Assembly (NCBI GenBank): GCA_009363875.1
Contig: CM018695.1
Coordinates: 14,418,755-14,482,754 of the forward strand
Source: Mikania micrantha
Lineage: Eukaryota; Streptophyta; Magnoliopsida; Asterales; Asteraceae
DNA length: 64,000 nucleotides
Direction of reading: 5' to 3'
Below the pieces are notes generated by a model. The model saw only the letters and a list, made by a program, of their open reading frames with translations, ran no database searches and was not told the origin of the DNA. The first letter of the stretch is position 1, and each line of letters opens with the position of its first letter. Below, piece by piece: positions 1 to 11,130 of the stretch. Both the position numbers and the translations under genes were made by a program.

Positions 1-84
1 TTACTAATCAGCTAATTCGATCAAATAGAGAACTGAAATGAGCAGTTTCAGAGATCAATTGTTTAATCGATCAGTGATTAACCT

Positions 85-96
85 GCTCTGATACCA
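85..96 (-). promoter_or_regulatory. Primer-binding site, initiator tRNA-Met
   Basis: The minus strand reads TGGTATCAGAGC, complementary to the 3' end of plant initiator tRNA-Met. It lies two bases inside the LTR edge, the usual place for minus-strand priming of reverse transcription. Confidence 0.85.
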
Positions 97-98
97 TT

Positions 99-646
99 TG
101 TAGGATCAGATGTTCTCAGTTTGATCAGTATTAGGTTATAGCAGCGGAATTCAGAGATGAATTAACATAAGAATTAGCAAGAACACTTGAATATCAATAA
201 AACAGTAAAGAACAGTTATAGAGAGAGAAGTTTCTGCAAAAGGAATAATTTCATTCAATTCACTAACTTCGGTTATCATTACACAATGTCAACTGTCCTT
301 TTATAGGAACAGTGACGTCTGATGATGTCACTTGACAGTGACATCAAACAGACTTGTTACAACAACTGAACATAAAGAAACTACTGAAGATGTCTACAAA
401 GTCTGAAGACATCTTCTTACAAAGACTGACTAAATACAACTACTGAAAGTAAACTACTGAAGAGTAAAAACATCACAACATCTGAAGACTAACACTTCAG
501 CTGTTGTGATCAACTTCAGATCTTGTATCTTCAGATCTTGTATAACATGAGTTGGTCTTCAGCTGTTGTGTTCTTCTTCAGTTGTTGTGTACCTGTGGGA
601 CTTAAAGGTTTTTCTGATCAGGCTCATTGGTTCTTTTGGACCAACA
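99..646 (-). repeat. 5' LTR of the left-edge retrotransposon (548 bp)
   Basis: Read on the minus strand it starts TGTTGG (646-641) and ends CCTACA (104-99), an imperfect terminal inverted repeat with TG/CA ends. The inner edge lies two bases from the primer-binding site. The outer edge abuts the integrase reading frame of Gypsy A. The second LTR and the target duplication partner lie outside the window. Confidence 0.7.
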
Positions 647-1740
647 TTTCCTGAATCGAATAATTCCCTTCCATGGTGAAACTTTTAATAATACTTGATC
701 ACCTACCTCAAACTCTATTGGTCTTCACCTTTTGTCAGCGTATGACTTCTGTCGATCCTGTGCAGCTTTCATTCGCGCTTTAACTAGTTGAAGTTTTTCA
801 GTCAAATCTATTACTGCAGCTTTGCTTCCTACTTCTTTCTGTCCTACTCTTCCCCAACACACAGGTGTCCTACATCGACGTCCGTACAACGCCTCGTATG
901 GTGGCATTCCAATACTAGCATGGTAGCTGTTGTTGTATGAGAATTCCACTAGTGGTAAATGATCATCCCAGCTACCACCAAAATCAATAATACAAGCTCT
1001 GAGCATATCTTCTAAGGTTTGGATAGTCCTTTCAGACTGTCCATCTGTTTGAGGATGATACGCAGTGCTGATATTGAGTCTTGTGCCCATCGATTCATGA
1101 AACTGTTTCCAGAATCTTGAAACAAATCGCGTGTCACGATCAGACACTATAGAAACTGGAACTCCATGTCTTGTAATTATTTCTTTCACAAATAATTCAG
1201 ACAATTTCTCTGACGTATAAGTCTCACGTATAGGCAAGAAATGAGCACTTTTCGTTAATCGGTCCACAATCACCCAAATAGTATCATGACGTTTCGCCAT
1301 GAGAGGCAACTTGGTAATAAAATCCATGGTGATGTGTTCCCATTTCCATTCCGGGACTTCGAAAGGTTGCACATAACCATAGGGTTTCTGATGTTCAGCC
1401 TTTACTTGCGCACATGTCAAACATTTGTTTACGTACTGCGTTACATTAAACTTCATACCTGGCCACCAATAGTCTCTTCGGAGGTCTTGATACATTTTCG
1501 TTGCACCATGATGAATAGAATAACGTGACTTATGTGCTTCATCTAGAATCCTTGACCTGATGTTCCCATTTCGTGGTACCCACATTCGACCAAATCGGAT
1601 CTTAACACCAAATTCATTTTCTTCTAGATTCTTAACTTGACCAAAGATTCTTTCGAATCCAACATTTTCTTCCTTTAGTCCTTCCTTCTGTGCATCCTTG
1701 AGCTCATTCAGGAAATATGGTGTTATCACCAAACTATGAG
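647..1740 (-). pseudogene. Gypsy A integrase, broken
   Basis: The open stretch 1732-725 (335 codons) holds a retroviral-type integrase. A zinc-binding region has histidines near residues 67-75 and C104/C107, followed by the catalytic core with D137, D198 (in SDRD) and E234 (in DGQSERT), which is the DX60DX35E spacing. The usual C-terminal block including VSPWKG follows after a stop and frame change at about 700-725. It is then cut at 647 by the inserted LTR. The enzyme would insert element cDNA into the chromosome; this copy cannot be functional. Confidence 0.85.
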
Positions 1741-1747
1741 ACTTAAC

Positions 1748-2242
1748 TCATATAGCAGGGTGTTCTGTCTTGCGACTTAGAGCATCGGCCACCACATTTG
1801 CCTTTCCCGGGTGGTACAAGATCTCACAGTCATAATCCTTTAGCAGCTCAAGCCATCTTCGTTGTCTCATATTCAAGTCTTTCTGTTCAAAGATGTATTT
1901 TAGGCTTTTATGATCCGTGTAAATTGTACATTTGACTCCATATAGATAATGCCTCCAAATTTTTAGAGCAAATACCACAGCAGCCAATTCCAAATCATGT
2001 GTTGGATAATTAGCCTTGTGGCTTTTCAATTTTCTTGAGGCATACGCTATTACCTTTCCCCTTTGCATAAGTACACAACCCAAGCCCAGATAAGATGCAT
2101 CTGAGTATGCAACCATGTCTTCATTACCATCCGCTAATGCTAAGATAGGAGCTTCAGTTAATCTCCTTTTCAATTCATCAAAAGCTTGGACCTGAGTTGG
2201 ACCCCAGTCATATTTTACTTCATTCCTAGTCAATTTCGTCAA
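1748..2242 (-). pseudogene. Gypsy A RNase H domain
   Basis: The 164-codon open stretch continues the RT polyprotein. It carries the RNase H core (YSDASYLGLG near the start, then ELAAVVFALKIWRHYLYG and TDHKSLKY) and ends at NVVADALSRK, the usual RNase H/integrase junction. It is separated from RT by a short stretch (2243-2314) containing a stop, and from integrase by another stop at about 1745. RNase H removes RNA from the RNA:DNA hybrid during reverse transcription. Confidence 0.82.
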
Positions 2243-2314
2243 TGGTGTAACAATCCTAGAGAAATCCGGAATGAATCTTCTGTAATAACCTGCTAATCCG
2301 AGAAAGCTACGAAC

Positions 2315-3784
2315 TTACGTTGGTGTTTTCGGAGGATTCCATTTCATTACTGCTTCTACTTTAGCTGGGTCCACCATTATGCCTTCTGGACTAATAACAT
2401 GACCTAGGAACTGCACTTCTCGTAACCAAAAGGCACATTTGGAGAACTTAGCATAAAGCTTTTCTCTTCTTAGTATTTCAAGTACTTCCCGGATATGACA
2501 CGCATGATCACCTTCACTCTTTGAGTATATTAAGATATCCTCAATGAACACAATCACTGATCGGTCTAGCATAGGTCTGCACACCCGATTCATCAAATCC
2601 ATAAACGCCGCAGGAGCGTTTGTTAATCCGAAAGACATCAAAAGGAACTCATAATGACCATAACGTGTGCGAAAAGCTGTCTTCGGAATCTCTTGTTCTC
2701 TTACCTTTAGTTGATGATACCCTGATCTGAGATCTATTTTAGAAAACCAACTTGCACCTTGTAATTGGTCAAATAGATCGTCAATTCTTGGTAACGGATA
2801 CTTATTCTTTATTGTGAGCTTATTCAATTCCCTATAATCAATCATTCTCATGCTTCCGTCCTTTTTCTTGACAAACAACATTGGTGCACCCCAAGGTGAC
2901 ACACTTGGTCGTATAAAACCTTTGTCTAGAAGGTCTTGTAGTTGGGTGATTAATTCTTTCATCTCTGTTAAAGCCAGACGGTACGGTGCCTTGGCGACAG
3001 GTTTAGCTCCTGGCACAACATCAATTTGGAATTTGATTTTCCGATCAGGTGGAATTCCTGGCAAATCCTGAAGAAATACGTTAGGAAAGTTACACACCAC
3101 GGGTACGTCTTCCAATTCTTTTACCTTAATTTCTTTGTCAATAACATAAGCCAGATAAGCCCCACATCCTCGCCTCATAATTTCACTTGCCTTAATCATT
3201 GAAATGACTTTAGGCACGTTAAACACTATATCCCCGTAAACCGTTACAGAACTCCCATTAAGAGCCGTTAAGAAAATCATATTTCGTCGACAGACAATGT
3301 TAGCCTCATGTTTGGCCAACCAATCCATGCCCAAGACTACATCAAAACCTCCTAACGTAATCACAAACAACTTAACAGGGAATCTATGGCCTTCTATATC
3401 AATGTAACAATCATCATCAATGGCCTCTGTTACTCTAGTGGATTTACCAAGAGCAGTTTCTATGTTAAAGGCATTTTCTATCTTTTTAACATTAGCACGC
3501 AGTTTATCACAAAAAGTAATAGTCACAAAGCTCATACTTGCACCAGAATCAAATAGCACTGAAGCAGGGATATCGTTAATCAAGAATGTACCTGTCACCA
3601 CATCAGGGTCTTTGTCTGCCTGATCTTTAGTCATAGTAAAGGCACGAGCTTTTGCCTTTTGCTTCTCACCTCCCTTACTACTTTCAGGTTTGCTGGCTTC
3701 AGTAGGTATTGTCTTTGGTTTAAAACAATTTTTGCTCACGTGACCGATTCCACCACAATTATAACATTTGGTATACTTGGACAA
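2315..3784 (-). pseudogene. Gypsy A zinc knuckle, protease and reverse transcriptase
   Basis: A 489-codon open stretch starts inside gag with a CCHC knuckle (CYNCGGIGHVSKNC). An aspartic protease with LFDSGAS in place of the common DTG follows, then the RT fingers and palm (WGAPMLFVKKKDGS, DYRELNKL, LRSGYHQL, FGLTNAP). The RT catalytic box reads FIEDIL where the family has an Asp pair, so the first catalytic aspartate is lost. A codon is also missing just before DYRELN. Both lesions argue against activity, although the frame is open for 1.4 kb. Confidence 0.85.
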
Positions 3785-4880
3785 TTATGCGAGAAATGTC
3801 CAGTTTTTCCACAACGGTAGCACAAAGTAGTCCCCAGAAGACATTCTCCCCCATGTCTCCTTCCATATTTAGTGCATGTTTCAAATTCTTCCCTTCTAAA
3901 CTTTTTCATTAGGGGCCCTGGTTTGTCATTTCAGTTTCTTTTAAACCTGGATGACCACTTTTGCTTAGGTTCTTCCTTTATTGGTTCAGCTTTCAGCACA
4001 TCATCCCAGACAATGCCGCTAATCTCTACGGCTGATTCAAAAGTACTGGGAGCATGCGCCTTCACATGTGTTCGGACTCTAGGTGGTAGTCCTTCCACAT
4101 ATAACTTCAACCTGCGTTCCTCCGTGTTTACCAAATGAGGAACCAATCTTGACATTTCATTAAATTTTGAAGTGTATTGCCGATGATTCATACGTCCAGC
4201 TTTTAAAGTCAAAAACTCCCGCTCGATTTTATCAATTTCATTTTTCGGACAAAAGTGTTTCATAACTAATTCCTTCAAGTTCTCCCATTTCATGCCCTCC
4301 ACATCAGTAATGGTCTTTGACTGCTTAACGGTGTTCTACCAATGTAGAGCTTCTTCAGTAAATGAATGAGCTGCAAATTTCATAGCTTGGTCTTCCAGGC
4401 ATTCACTGATAGCGATAACCGCCTCCATAGCCGAAACCCAATGGCAGGTAGCCACCGCATCTTTCTTACCATCAAAGGGTGGGGGATTACACTCTTTAAA
4501 AGCCTTGTAGTCACATCCTTTGGGTTCCTTGATACTTGAACCCTTGCCTTTATTATTGATGATCAATACCTCGTCTTCATCTTCTTCTTTATTAGAGCTG
4601 TCAGTTTTCTCTTTCTTTTTCTTAGATCCTTCATTTGTAGTTTCACCTTTGGCTTCAATTCTGGCTGCAGGTAACATGTCCTTTAAGATTTTACGGACTT
4701 CATTAGATATTGCCTTTATCACCACCGGCTCAAGCCTAAGTTCCTCCTCTTCATTTTCTTCTTCAATGCTGACTTCAGTTTCCTCAGTATTCATAGGTAC
4801 TTCCTCAGTTTGCTTCTTATTTTTAGGTGGTCGCCTCGACCTCTACCACGTCCACCTTCTCTCCCTTAGCCTACCATTTT
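3785..4880 (-). pseudogene. Gypsy A gag
   Basis: Two open stretches (4794-4336 and 4302-3931) lie in the same frame, split by a single in-frame TAG at about 4335. They contain a Glu-rich N-terminus, FDGKKDAVATCHW, ALHW and the retrotransposon gag capsid block (FCPKNEIDKIEREF, YVEGLPP). The likely first codons, near 4876-4800, are out of frame by one base. Below 3931 the frame continues past a second stop into a CCHC knuckle (CYRCGKTGHFSHNC). A frame change at about 3784 then joins the second knuckle. Gag would form the virus-like particle. Confidence 0.78.
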
Positions 4881-5194
4881 AGTTTTCTATACATATTGCA
4901 AACAACCACGTGTCAATCAAGGTAATAATTCAGGACGTAATAAGCATTGTAAATTGTTAATGACGTTGATCAAGTGTAATTAACTATTTACCTCACTTAT
5001 AAGTTCTAAACATTCCCAATCATGAACACATTATCATTCGCAACATCATACCACTTTAATCTATATCTTAAACATAACAAAGCTCTAAGGTCATATGATC
5101 ATGGCATCAAACTACCCTTGACTGGCATCCTTATCATTCTGTCCCATTTTCAGTCTAAGTACAGCCATTAGAGATGACCGGATCTCTCAAACTA

Positions 5195-5208
5195 TGGCTC
5201 TGATACCA
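5195..5208 (-). promoter_or_regulatory. Gypsy A primer-binding site
   Basis: The minus strand reads TGGTATCAGAGCCA, matching the initiator tRNA-Met 3' end, just inside the LTR edge at 5212. Confidence 0.85.
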
Positions 5209-5456
5209 ACTTGAGAGGCCCCGAGTCCCGGGAGTCCCCTCGGTTGGCAAACATTGAACCCATAGTCCTTAAACCCTATTTACATTACTATAGCAGCGGA
5301 ATTTATGGTAACAACATAAAATATTATACAGATCTAAACAAACATTAATACATAGCCCATATCTTTAATAGTTTTATAACATAGCCAGTCTAAGCCAGGG
5401 GTAGTCTTTAACGTATGCCATGAGCCCTCCTGATGTCCTTCCTCATTCTATTCAAC

Positions 5457-6224
5457 CTGATATGCATGTAAAACAAGTCAGCTTTATGCTGGTGAGTTCT
5501 AAATTCATTTCTTAAAAATATCCTTATTCATTCATGTCATCACATAACATCATTCAAATACATAACATACCTGTTCTCATATCATGATTACATAACATAC
5601 ATAGCATCATAACATAATTCATACAGTGAAGGAACTTCACCGTCAACTGCTGACCTTGAAGTCAAACAGCCTTGTGCAGCACAAGGCTCTTAAGCTATCA
5701 ACCCGAAGTCGATAACTTATACATGCATAAGATTTCCTCAACTACAGGACTCTTAAACCATCAACCGAAGTTGACGGCTCATACCGGTACAAGACTTCTT
5801 TACATATCATAAACGGCTCATTTCACCGTTGTGCTCAAGTTTTGCCCAACCGCAACCAGCAAAACTTCATTTCCTCCTCGACCTCGGCCGAGTGTCTTAC
5901 AAAAACAAAATCATTTCTTTCTCAACCATCGTTGAGACTTAAATCTTTCTTTTCATCTCCAATGAGATTCTTAAATTATTTACTTCTCAACCGCAGTTGA
6001 GACTTAAAACATCATTTATTTTACAACATTCTTTACTTGAAAACATTCTTTATCTGAAAACATACCTTTCCTGAAAACATGCTTTACCTGACCATAATCA
6101 GGTTAAAATCACCTTCATACAAAAATTTTGTAACATACATACAATCATTTTCATAAAACAACTTTATAACATGCATATCAGCCCAAAATGATAAAACATT
6201 TAAAACAGGGCTATAAGAACTCAC
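5457..6224 (-). other. Putative structured leader intron in Gypsy A LTR
   Basis: On the minus strand the donor is CAG|GTGAGT at 6224, a CTGAC branch-like motif lies at 5481-5477, and the acceptor CAG ends at 5457. Between them are at least nine short hairpins. Examples are CTCAACcatcGTTGAG (5921-5936), ATCTCcaatGAGAT (5955-5968), CTCAACcgcaGTTGAG (5986-6001), ACCTGA-6-TCAGGT (6086-6103) and AAGTTTTG/CAAAACTT (5837-5867). The splice signals are seen directly; splicing itself is inferred. Confidence 0.5.
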
Positions 6225-7111
6225 CTGATGTCTCACAGTAGCAAGATCACTCGCAAACTGGTACTAATGGTGTAATTCTACATTAGTTTATGTTTAATAA
6301 ATTATTTAGGTTTTTAACTTACTGATTAGACCTTTTTGAACGCCCAATGTCAAAGACATTGCTTTGATAGTCAGAATAATCTCGGATTAATCAAATAGTT
6401 AATGTTGTTGATTATAATGCTAAAACGGTTCCTAGACAGATTAATGGCTTAGAAATGATCAATCCTTATTATTGATTACCCAGATATCATGAAATATCAC
6501 AATGTAGTATCAGAATAGGTTTAATAACCATCTTTAACATACTAATCTGACTGTTATCATAAACATCATATAGTCGTTCCAATGAGTATGTTAATGATTG
6601 TGATTAGTTTGAAACACTTAAATTTAACCTTTGCATTTCAAAGATTAACCAAACTAATCGCCTACATTGTCATAATCAAATGGATTAAACCATTATAATC
6701 ATAGTTGTGATTTCATGCAAACCGGGCATTACAACGGATCAAAACAATGATTTAACCGTTAGAACATCGTGTTCTTCATTTATAATCAATCCTAGCCATT
6801 ATCTAGGCAATAATCAACAATCCTGACTATATCATTACATTCAAAATCAAGATCTAATCGATCAAAACCAAACTAGAGGGTTAAAACGAATCATTACCTA
6901 ATCAGACGGATATCTGACGGCACAACAACGATTAGGACTTGTAAACACGTTCCCTGATGCGATCCTTGGAGTTTGGAAGCTTCAGATTTGAGTTTAGATG
7001 GTTAAAATTCGAATTCTAGCGTCTGGAGATGAAACAGGTTTGAGAGATAAGAATTTTAACTTCTGCATGCGTTTTCATGAAGAAAATCTGATCCACTGCA
7101 CCGCCTCACCC

Positions 7112-7237
7112 GTCGCGTACCGCGACGAGGAGCTAATAAAGCTTCGCGTACCGCGAAGAAATCCGGAGAATCTCAGATATTTTTGGTGCATCGCGTACCG
7201 CAAAGAATCCTCAACCTCTCCATCGCGTACCGCGACG
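7112..7237 (-). repeat. Four inverted repeats, CGCG-GTA-CGCG type, in Gypsy A LTR
   Basis: On the plus strand the copies read GTCGCGTACCGCGAC (7112-7126), CTTCGCGTACCGCGAAG (7142-7158), a worn CATCGCGTACCGCAAAG (7189-7205) and one starting CATCGCGTACCGCGACG (7221-7237). The inner CGCG arms are mostly constant and the outer bases vary. Degenerate traces continue near 7271 and 7337. Confidence 0.8.
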
Positions 7238-7733
7238 AGTCTAGAAGTTCCATACTTGAAATTTTTCTTCGTTTCGCGATTCCGAACAATCCGTAAATCC
7301 GTTTCGCGCACGGTTTTCGCCCACGTTTACCATTTCTCGCGTACTATCATCCTGTAATTATTTCTATTGTCAACTCAACGTGGATTTCATACACGATCAA
7401 ATGTGCTAAATCTTTGGTTGTTACAAGACTGTGACATATGACGCAAAAATCAGGTACTAAATAATTCAACATATAATACTCAATTATTTTTACACATATA
7501 TACTAACGAATGAATAAGGTAACTTGAACACACACACATATATATACACTAAAGTAAAATAAAACTCGAGGAGCCTCGAATTATTTTGAAGAAACATACA
7601 AATTATGGACATGAATACATATGCATGTATATAGGTACATGGGTTATCACTAACTTCATTCCTACAACCCTCAACATGCATGCACCTACAAATAGTTATA
7701 TATTTGGTAATCTTCTCGTAATTGAATAAATAA

Positions 7734-7757
7734 ATATATATATATATATATATATAT
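7734..7757. repeat. (AT)n microsatellite
   Basis: Uninterrupted alternating A/T of about 24 bases. Confidence 0.9.
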
Positions 7758-8257
7758 GGGTCTCTTTAGAACTTGTGATCCACCCACTCTATACAAATCA
7801 AAATAAAAGGAGGTGTAAATATTTCTATAATTAATACAAGATACCACACTTCATCCTAGGAGTACCTCTTCTAGAAAATCTTGTCAAAGATCTAATCCTT
7901 TTTTCATACCCACAAGGACTACTAACTTCCACCTGTTGTTCTTTTTCTTCTTCCAATCGGCAACCTAAAGATTCTCATGGATACGTAGTACAACATAGGA
8001 AATAAGACAAAAAAAAAAGGAGAAGTCTTGTCCATCTCTCTCTAAATCTACGGCAACCATGAAGCATGGTGGCTGCCATGCCATCAACTCACAACCTCAT
8101 AACCCTCACTTTGACTGCAGAAAAAAAATAGGAATCTACCCGTTGATTTACTAGCTAAACCATCATATCACAACCAATTAGAATATAAAGATCAAATTGA
8201 ATCCTAACTTCACTAGTTTCCCCCTCATTACTTTCCATTTACCACCTTCCAAACTCC

Positions 8258-8525
8258 TATAAATACTCACGTATGTGGCTCCAAGAAACCCACACCAATC
8301 CATTCATCTCTTAGTACTCTACCACCCTTGTCTAACTCGGTGGAACCTCCCTCAAATCCTTCACCAGGCCTCGACCCACAACAGACCAACAAGCGGCAGC
8401 AACAACACAGCAACAGTCAGCAACAAGGGGACAGCAGTCGCATCCGCAGCAGCTTACGAACAAGCAGCAGAATCGGAACCAGCAGCAACCTCCCAGCTCC
8501 CAGCCTCTTTCCTTGTTTGGTTCGG
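8258..8525 (+). other. Possible promoter and first exon, unassigned
   Basis: TATAAATA at 8258-8265 is followed by C-rich sequence with two overlapping open frames (8275-8610 and 8328-8528). The second encodes a Gln/Ser-rich, low-complexity peptide. A good splice donor (TTCG|GTGAGT) occurs at 8525. The composition differs from the AT-rich surroundings, as in plant 5' exons. I recognise no domain and see no downstream exon, so this may be a gene fragment or chance. Confidence 0.25.
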
Positions 8526-10084
8526 TGAGTTTTGTTTATCTCTAACAATAAAACCCACCAAGAGGTCCTGCAAAATAAATGAAACTAATAACCAAATAAC
8601 CATTACTTAACTGATGGTGGAATATTATATCTTCTACATCAAATGGCCATGTGATTCGCTCGAACTAATCCCCACCATGATGAGTTATCAACGAGCAAAC
8701 AACTCTATACCATTCTCCTGTATATGGGATCGTTGAACCCGTTAACTCTCTGTTTACGTGGTTACAAATGCTTTTATAATCATATATATATGTGCAAGGG
8801 TGTACTTATATTTCGGCCTCATACGTAAAAATGATATGTACATATACTCACTAAGTATAACTATATGGAGATACATGGGTTGGATAGATGCATGTCTTTG
8901 AACCCCAATAAAAATAAGAAAGTCCCAGATGAGTATATATACATGAATAACAAAACACTCACGTGGCCAAACCAAATAAAACCTAGTATCAAAGGAATGT
9001 TAAACTTGGATATAAGGTTCATCTAGTTGAACCGTTAGGGGATAACAAAGATCGTCATGAACAACAAACGATAACCGTAACTTGGCAAGAAATATATAAG
9101 CAAGACAACCCGGAAGTTCCAAACTTCAACTAACGATGAGGATACAATAAACAAAACATGAAATGTTGAAAAGAAGGAATAATACCGTATAAGCAATTAC
9201 TGTTTAGGGATGGTAATAAGATTCTAAACTAACCTACCATTATGTCCAAAAACAAGATTAAAGAGTAATACAATGACATCTGACGACCCATTATATTGTA
9301 GGGCACGAATAGGCAACAACCATTAATTCAAGAATCCAGAAAGCATTCTCATCACTATAACTGTGAGTTTTCGTAGCCCCTTTTTTTATGCTATTTTAAC
9401 TTTTGGGGTGTTATGCATGTTACATAAATTATTTGTACAAGAATTTGAATATTGTTACAGAAGACAAAAATTTATCACTTGAATGGCCCCACTCTCTACA
9501 CAACCATTTAACTCATAGCAATGAGCCGAGGGATTAATATAAGTTAGTACTAGTGGGGCTTGACAAACCTCCATTCATGGTTGGTCGCACCAACCCCTAA
9601 TTCATGATTTATGAATGGTATATTTCCAACAAGAACTATTGTTTTGTGATAAGACAATTAGCAAGAAACAGGGTATACAAGAAGTTAAAGGTATGGTTGT
9701 GGACTTATGCAGGTTCATCAAAAATATGTGTTTATCTACTAACCAATTTGAGCTAGTTTATCGAGTCGTAAAACCTACGATCTCACCAACATAATGTTGA
9801 CCCTTTTTAATTTGACATGCATTTCAGGAAATTAGAAGCAACAAGTTGCCTGAAGAAACTAGCATGCATTTATTTTGGAATACAAATGAAGATTTGATTA
9901 TATTACCTGTTTAAATATAGGCCATATGATTTTAGGAATCTTCATATTTGTATTAAGACTACTTTATTTTGTAAACATGAATCTTTGATATGTTAATGCA
10001 TGGTTTTGAATTCTCTCATATGCAATGTGCTCAAGATATACAGTTTCGTTACATCCTTGCAATTCCATCGTTGGCAAGGGTGTG

Positions 10085-10805
10085 ACAAAAATTATTAGCA
10101 TTAATATTAGATAAATGCTTGAAAACAGAATTAAACAAAGCAATAATTTCTGAAATGGAAATAGATCTTAGTCAAAATACAGCTTTATTTTATTGTACAC
10201 CAGGAATTTTAAAAGATATAAATGATCTTAAAAATTTAAAAATAGCTTTACAAACTAAAGGATATGAAAAATATGAAGAAAATAATATAGTAATAAGTAT
10301 ATGAGTACTAGGAAGAGCCAATAACAGATCAGGAATGAATTTTAAAGTGAACATAGAAGGAATAGTAAATACAATAGCTTCAAAATCAATACAAATGATA
10401 GAACCTATAAAAATAGATCCTGAAAAATTAGCAGGATTAGAATGGAAAATAGATGATATTAAAGAAGAAGAAAAAGTAACACTAATACCAAAGAAAAGTT
10501 ATTTATATGAAGGAATTGATGGAACACAAATCTTAAGATTTACAAATTATAAAGAAGAAAATATACATGAAGAAACTAATAGTGAAACAAGTGAAACACA
10601 AATGCAATATAATTTTATGAATTTAGAATATTATAATTCAGACATAGAAAATTTACCAGTATATGATACAGAAGAAGAAATAGAAGAAATAAATTCAGAA
10701 TTTATAAAGTTTGAAGAAAAAGAAATGGATTACAGTTTACTTGAAGAAGAAGAATTATTAGATGAACCAATATTTAAAAATGAAGAAATAAATAAAACTA
10801 TATAA
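10085..10805 (+). pseudogene. Caulimovirid movement-protein-like fragment
   Basis: Two open stretches (to 10304 and 10335-10805) share one frame, split by a TGA at 10302-10304. The frame is open upstream to about 10085, where recognisable sequence stops, so the N-terminus is missing. The C-terminal third is very acidic (runs of Glu). Its place upstream of coat/polymerase-type sequence and its general character fit the 30K-type movement protein of plant pararetroviruses. This is inferred from context, without a decisive motif. Confidence 0.5.
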
Positions 10806-10829
10806 CAAATAATTAATAAAAAAATTTAC

Positions 10830-10997
10830 AGAAGCAAATATACAAGAAGAAGTAGATGATATGATTATAGAATGTATGTGGATTTACAAATGACATATGA
10901 AGAAAGTTATAATAAATTACAAGAATATTTTAATTTACCTTTACTAGAAAGTATATCACAAGGAAAAACAATGATTTCTGATTTCTATAAAGAATAA
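10830..10997 (+). pseudogene. Small viral ORF remnant
   Basis: A coding-like A-rich stretch reads through VDDMIIEC, then after a stop YEESYNKLQEYF, ending at TAA near 10997. It directly follows the movement-protein fragment in the same orientation, so it is probably the next viral ORF or the start of the coat protein. I do not recognise it. Confidence 0.35.
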
Positions 10998-11130
10998 TAT
11001 ACATATATGGATACAAGTTATTCAAGAAAAAGAGGAAAACCATATATGGATACAAGTTATTCAAGAAAAAGAAGTAGATGATATGATTATAAAATGTATG
11101 ATGATTTCTGATTTCTATAAAGAATAATAT
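10848..11130 (+). repeat. Local scrambled duplication at the inversion junction
   Basis: The stretch at 10848-10880 recurs at about 11068-11100, and the one at about 10971-11000 recurs at about 11100-11130. Between them a stretch starting ATATATGGATACAAG occurs twice in tandem (from about 11003 and 11042). The minus-sense left arm starts immediately afterwards at 11131. Such short scrambled duplications are typical of end-joining repair. Confidence 0.7.

Larger units (their letters stand above)
1..646 (-). mobile_element. LTR retrotransposon, 5' end (probably Copia), leaving the window to the left
   Basis: On the minus strand an LTR (646 down to 99) is followed after two bases by a primer-binding site at 96-85, then about 84 bases of internal sequence that run off the window. 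The element sits inside the integrase C-terminus of Gypsy element A, which resumes at 647. The short LTR and the TGTTGG start fit Copia, but no coding sequence is visible to confirm the superfamily. Confidence 0.7.
647..7425 (-). mobile_element. Gypsy element A (Ty3/Gypsy, chromovirus-like), 3' end beyond an inserted LTR element
   Basis: Minus-strand order is 5' LTR 7425-5212, primer-binding site, gag, protease-RT, RNase H, integrase: the Ty3/Gypsy order. The integrase C-terminus is interrupted at 647/646 by another LTR element, so the 3' part and 3' LTR lie outside the window. Several stops, frameshifts and a substituted RT catalytic residue show that it is dead. Its LTR is related to the one starting at 63679. 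Confidence 0.88.
5212..7425 (-). repeat. Gypsy A 5' LTR (2214 bp)
   Basis: On the minus strand it starts TGTAACAACC at 7425 and ends GGGGCCTCTCA at 5212. The start and the next several hundred bases are clearly similar to the LTR beginning at 63679, and the middle is similar to the Gypsy B LTRs (for example the stretch around 6840-6960). It holds four stem-GTA-stem inverted repeats (7112-7237) and a probable leader intron rich in hairpins (6224-5457). Confidence 0.85.
7426..10084. other. Intergenic plant DNA without recognised genes
   Basis: AT-rich sequence. Apart from the AT microsatellite at 7734-7757 and the possible promoter/exon at 8258-8525, I recognise no coding sequence, RNA gene or mobile element. 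The few open frames are short, lack motifs and look random. Confidence 0.5.
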
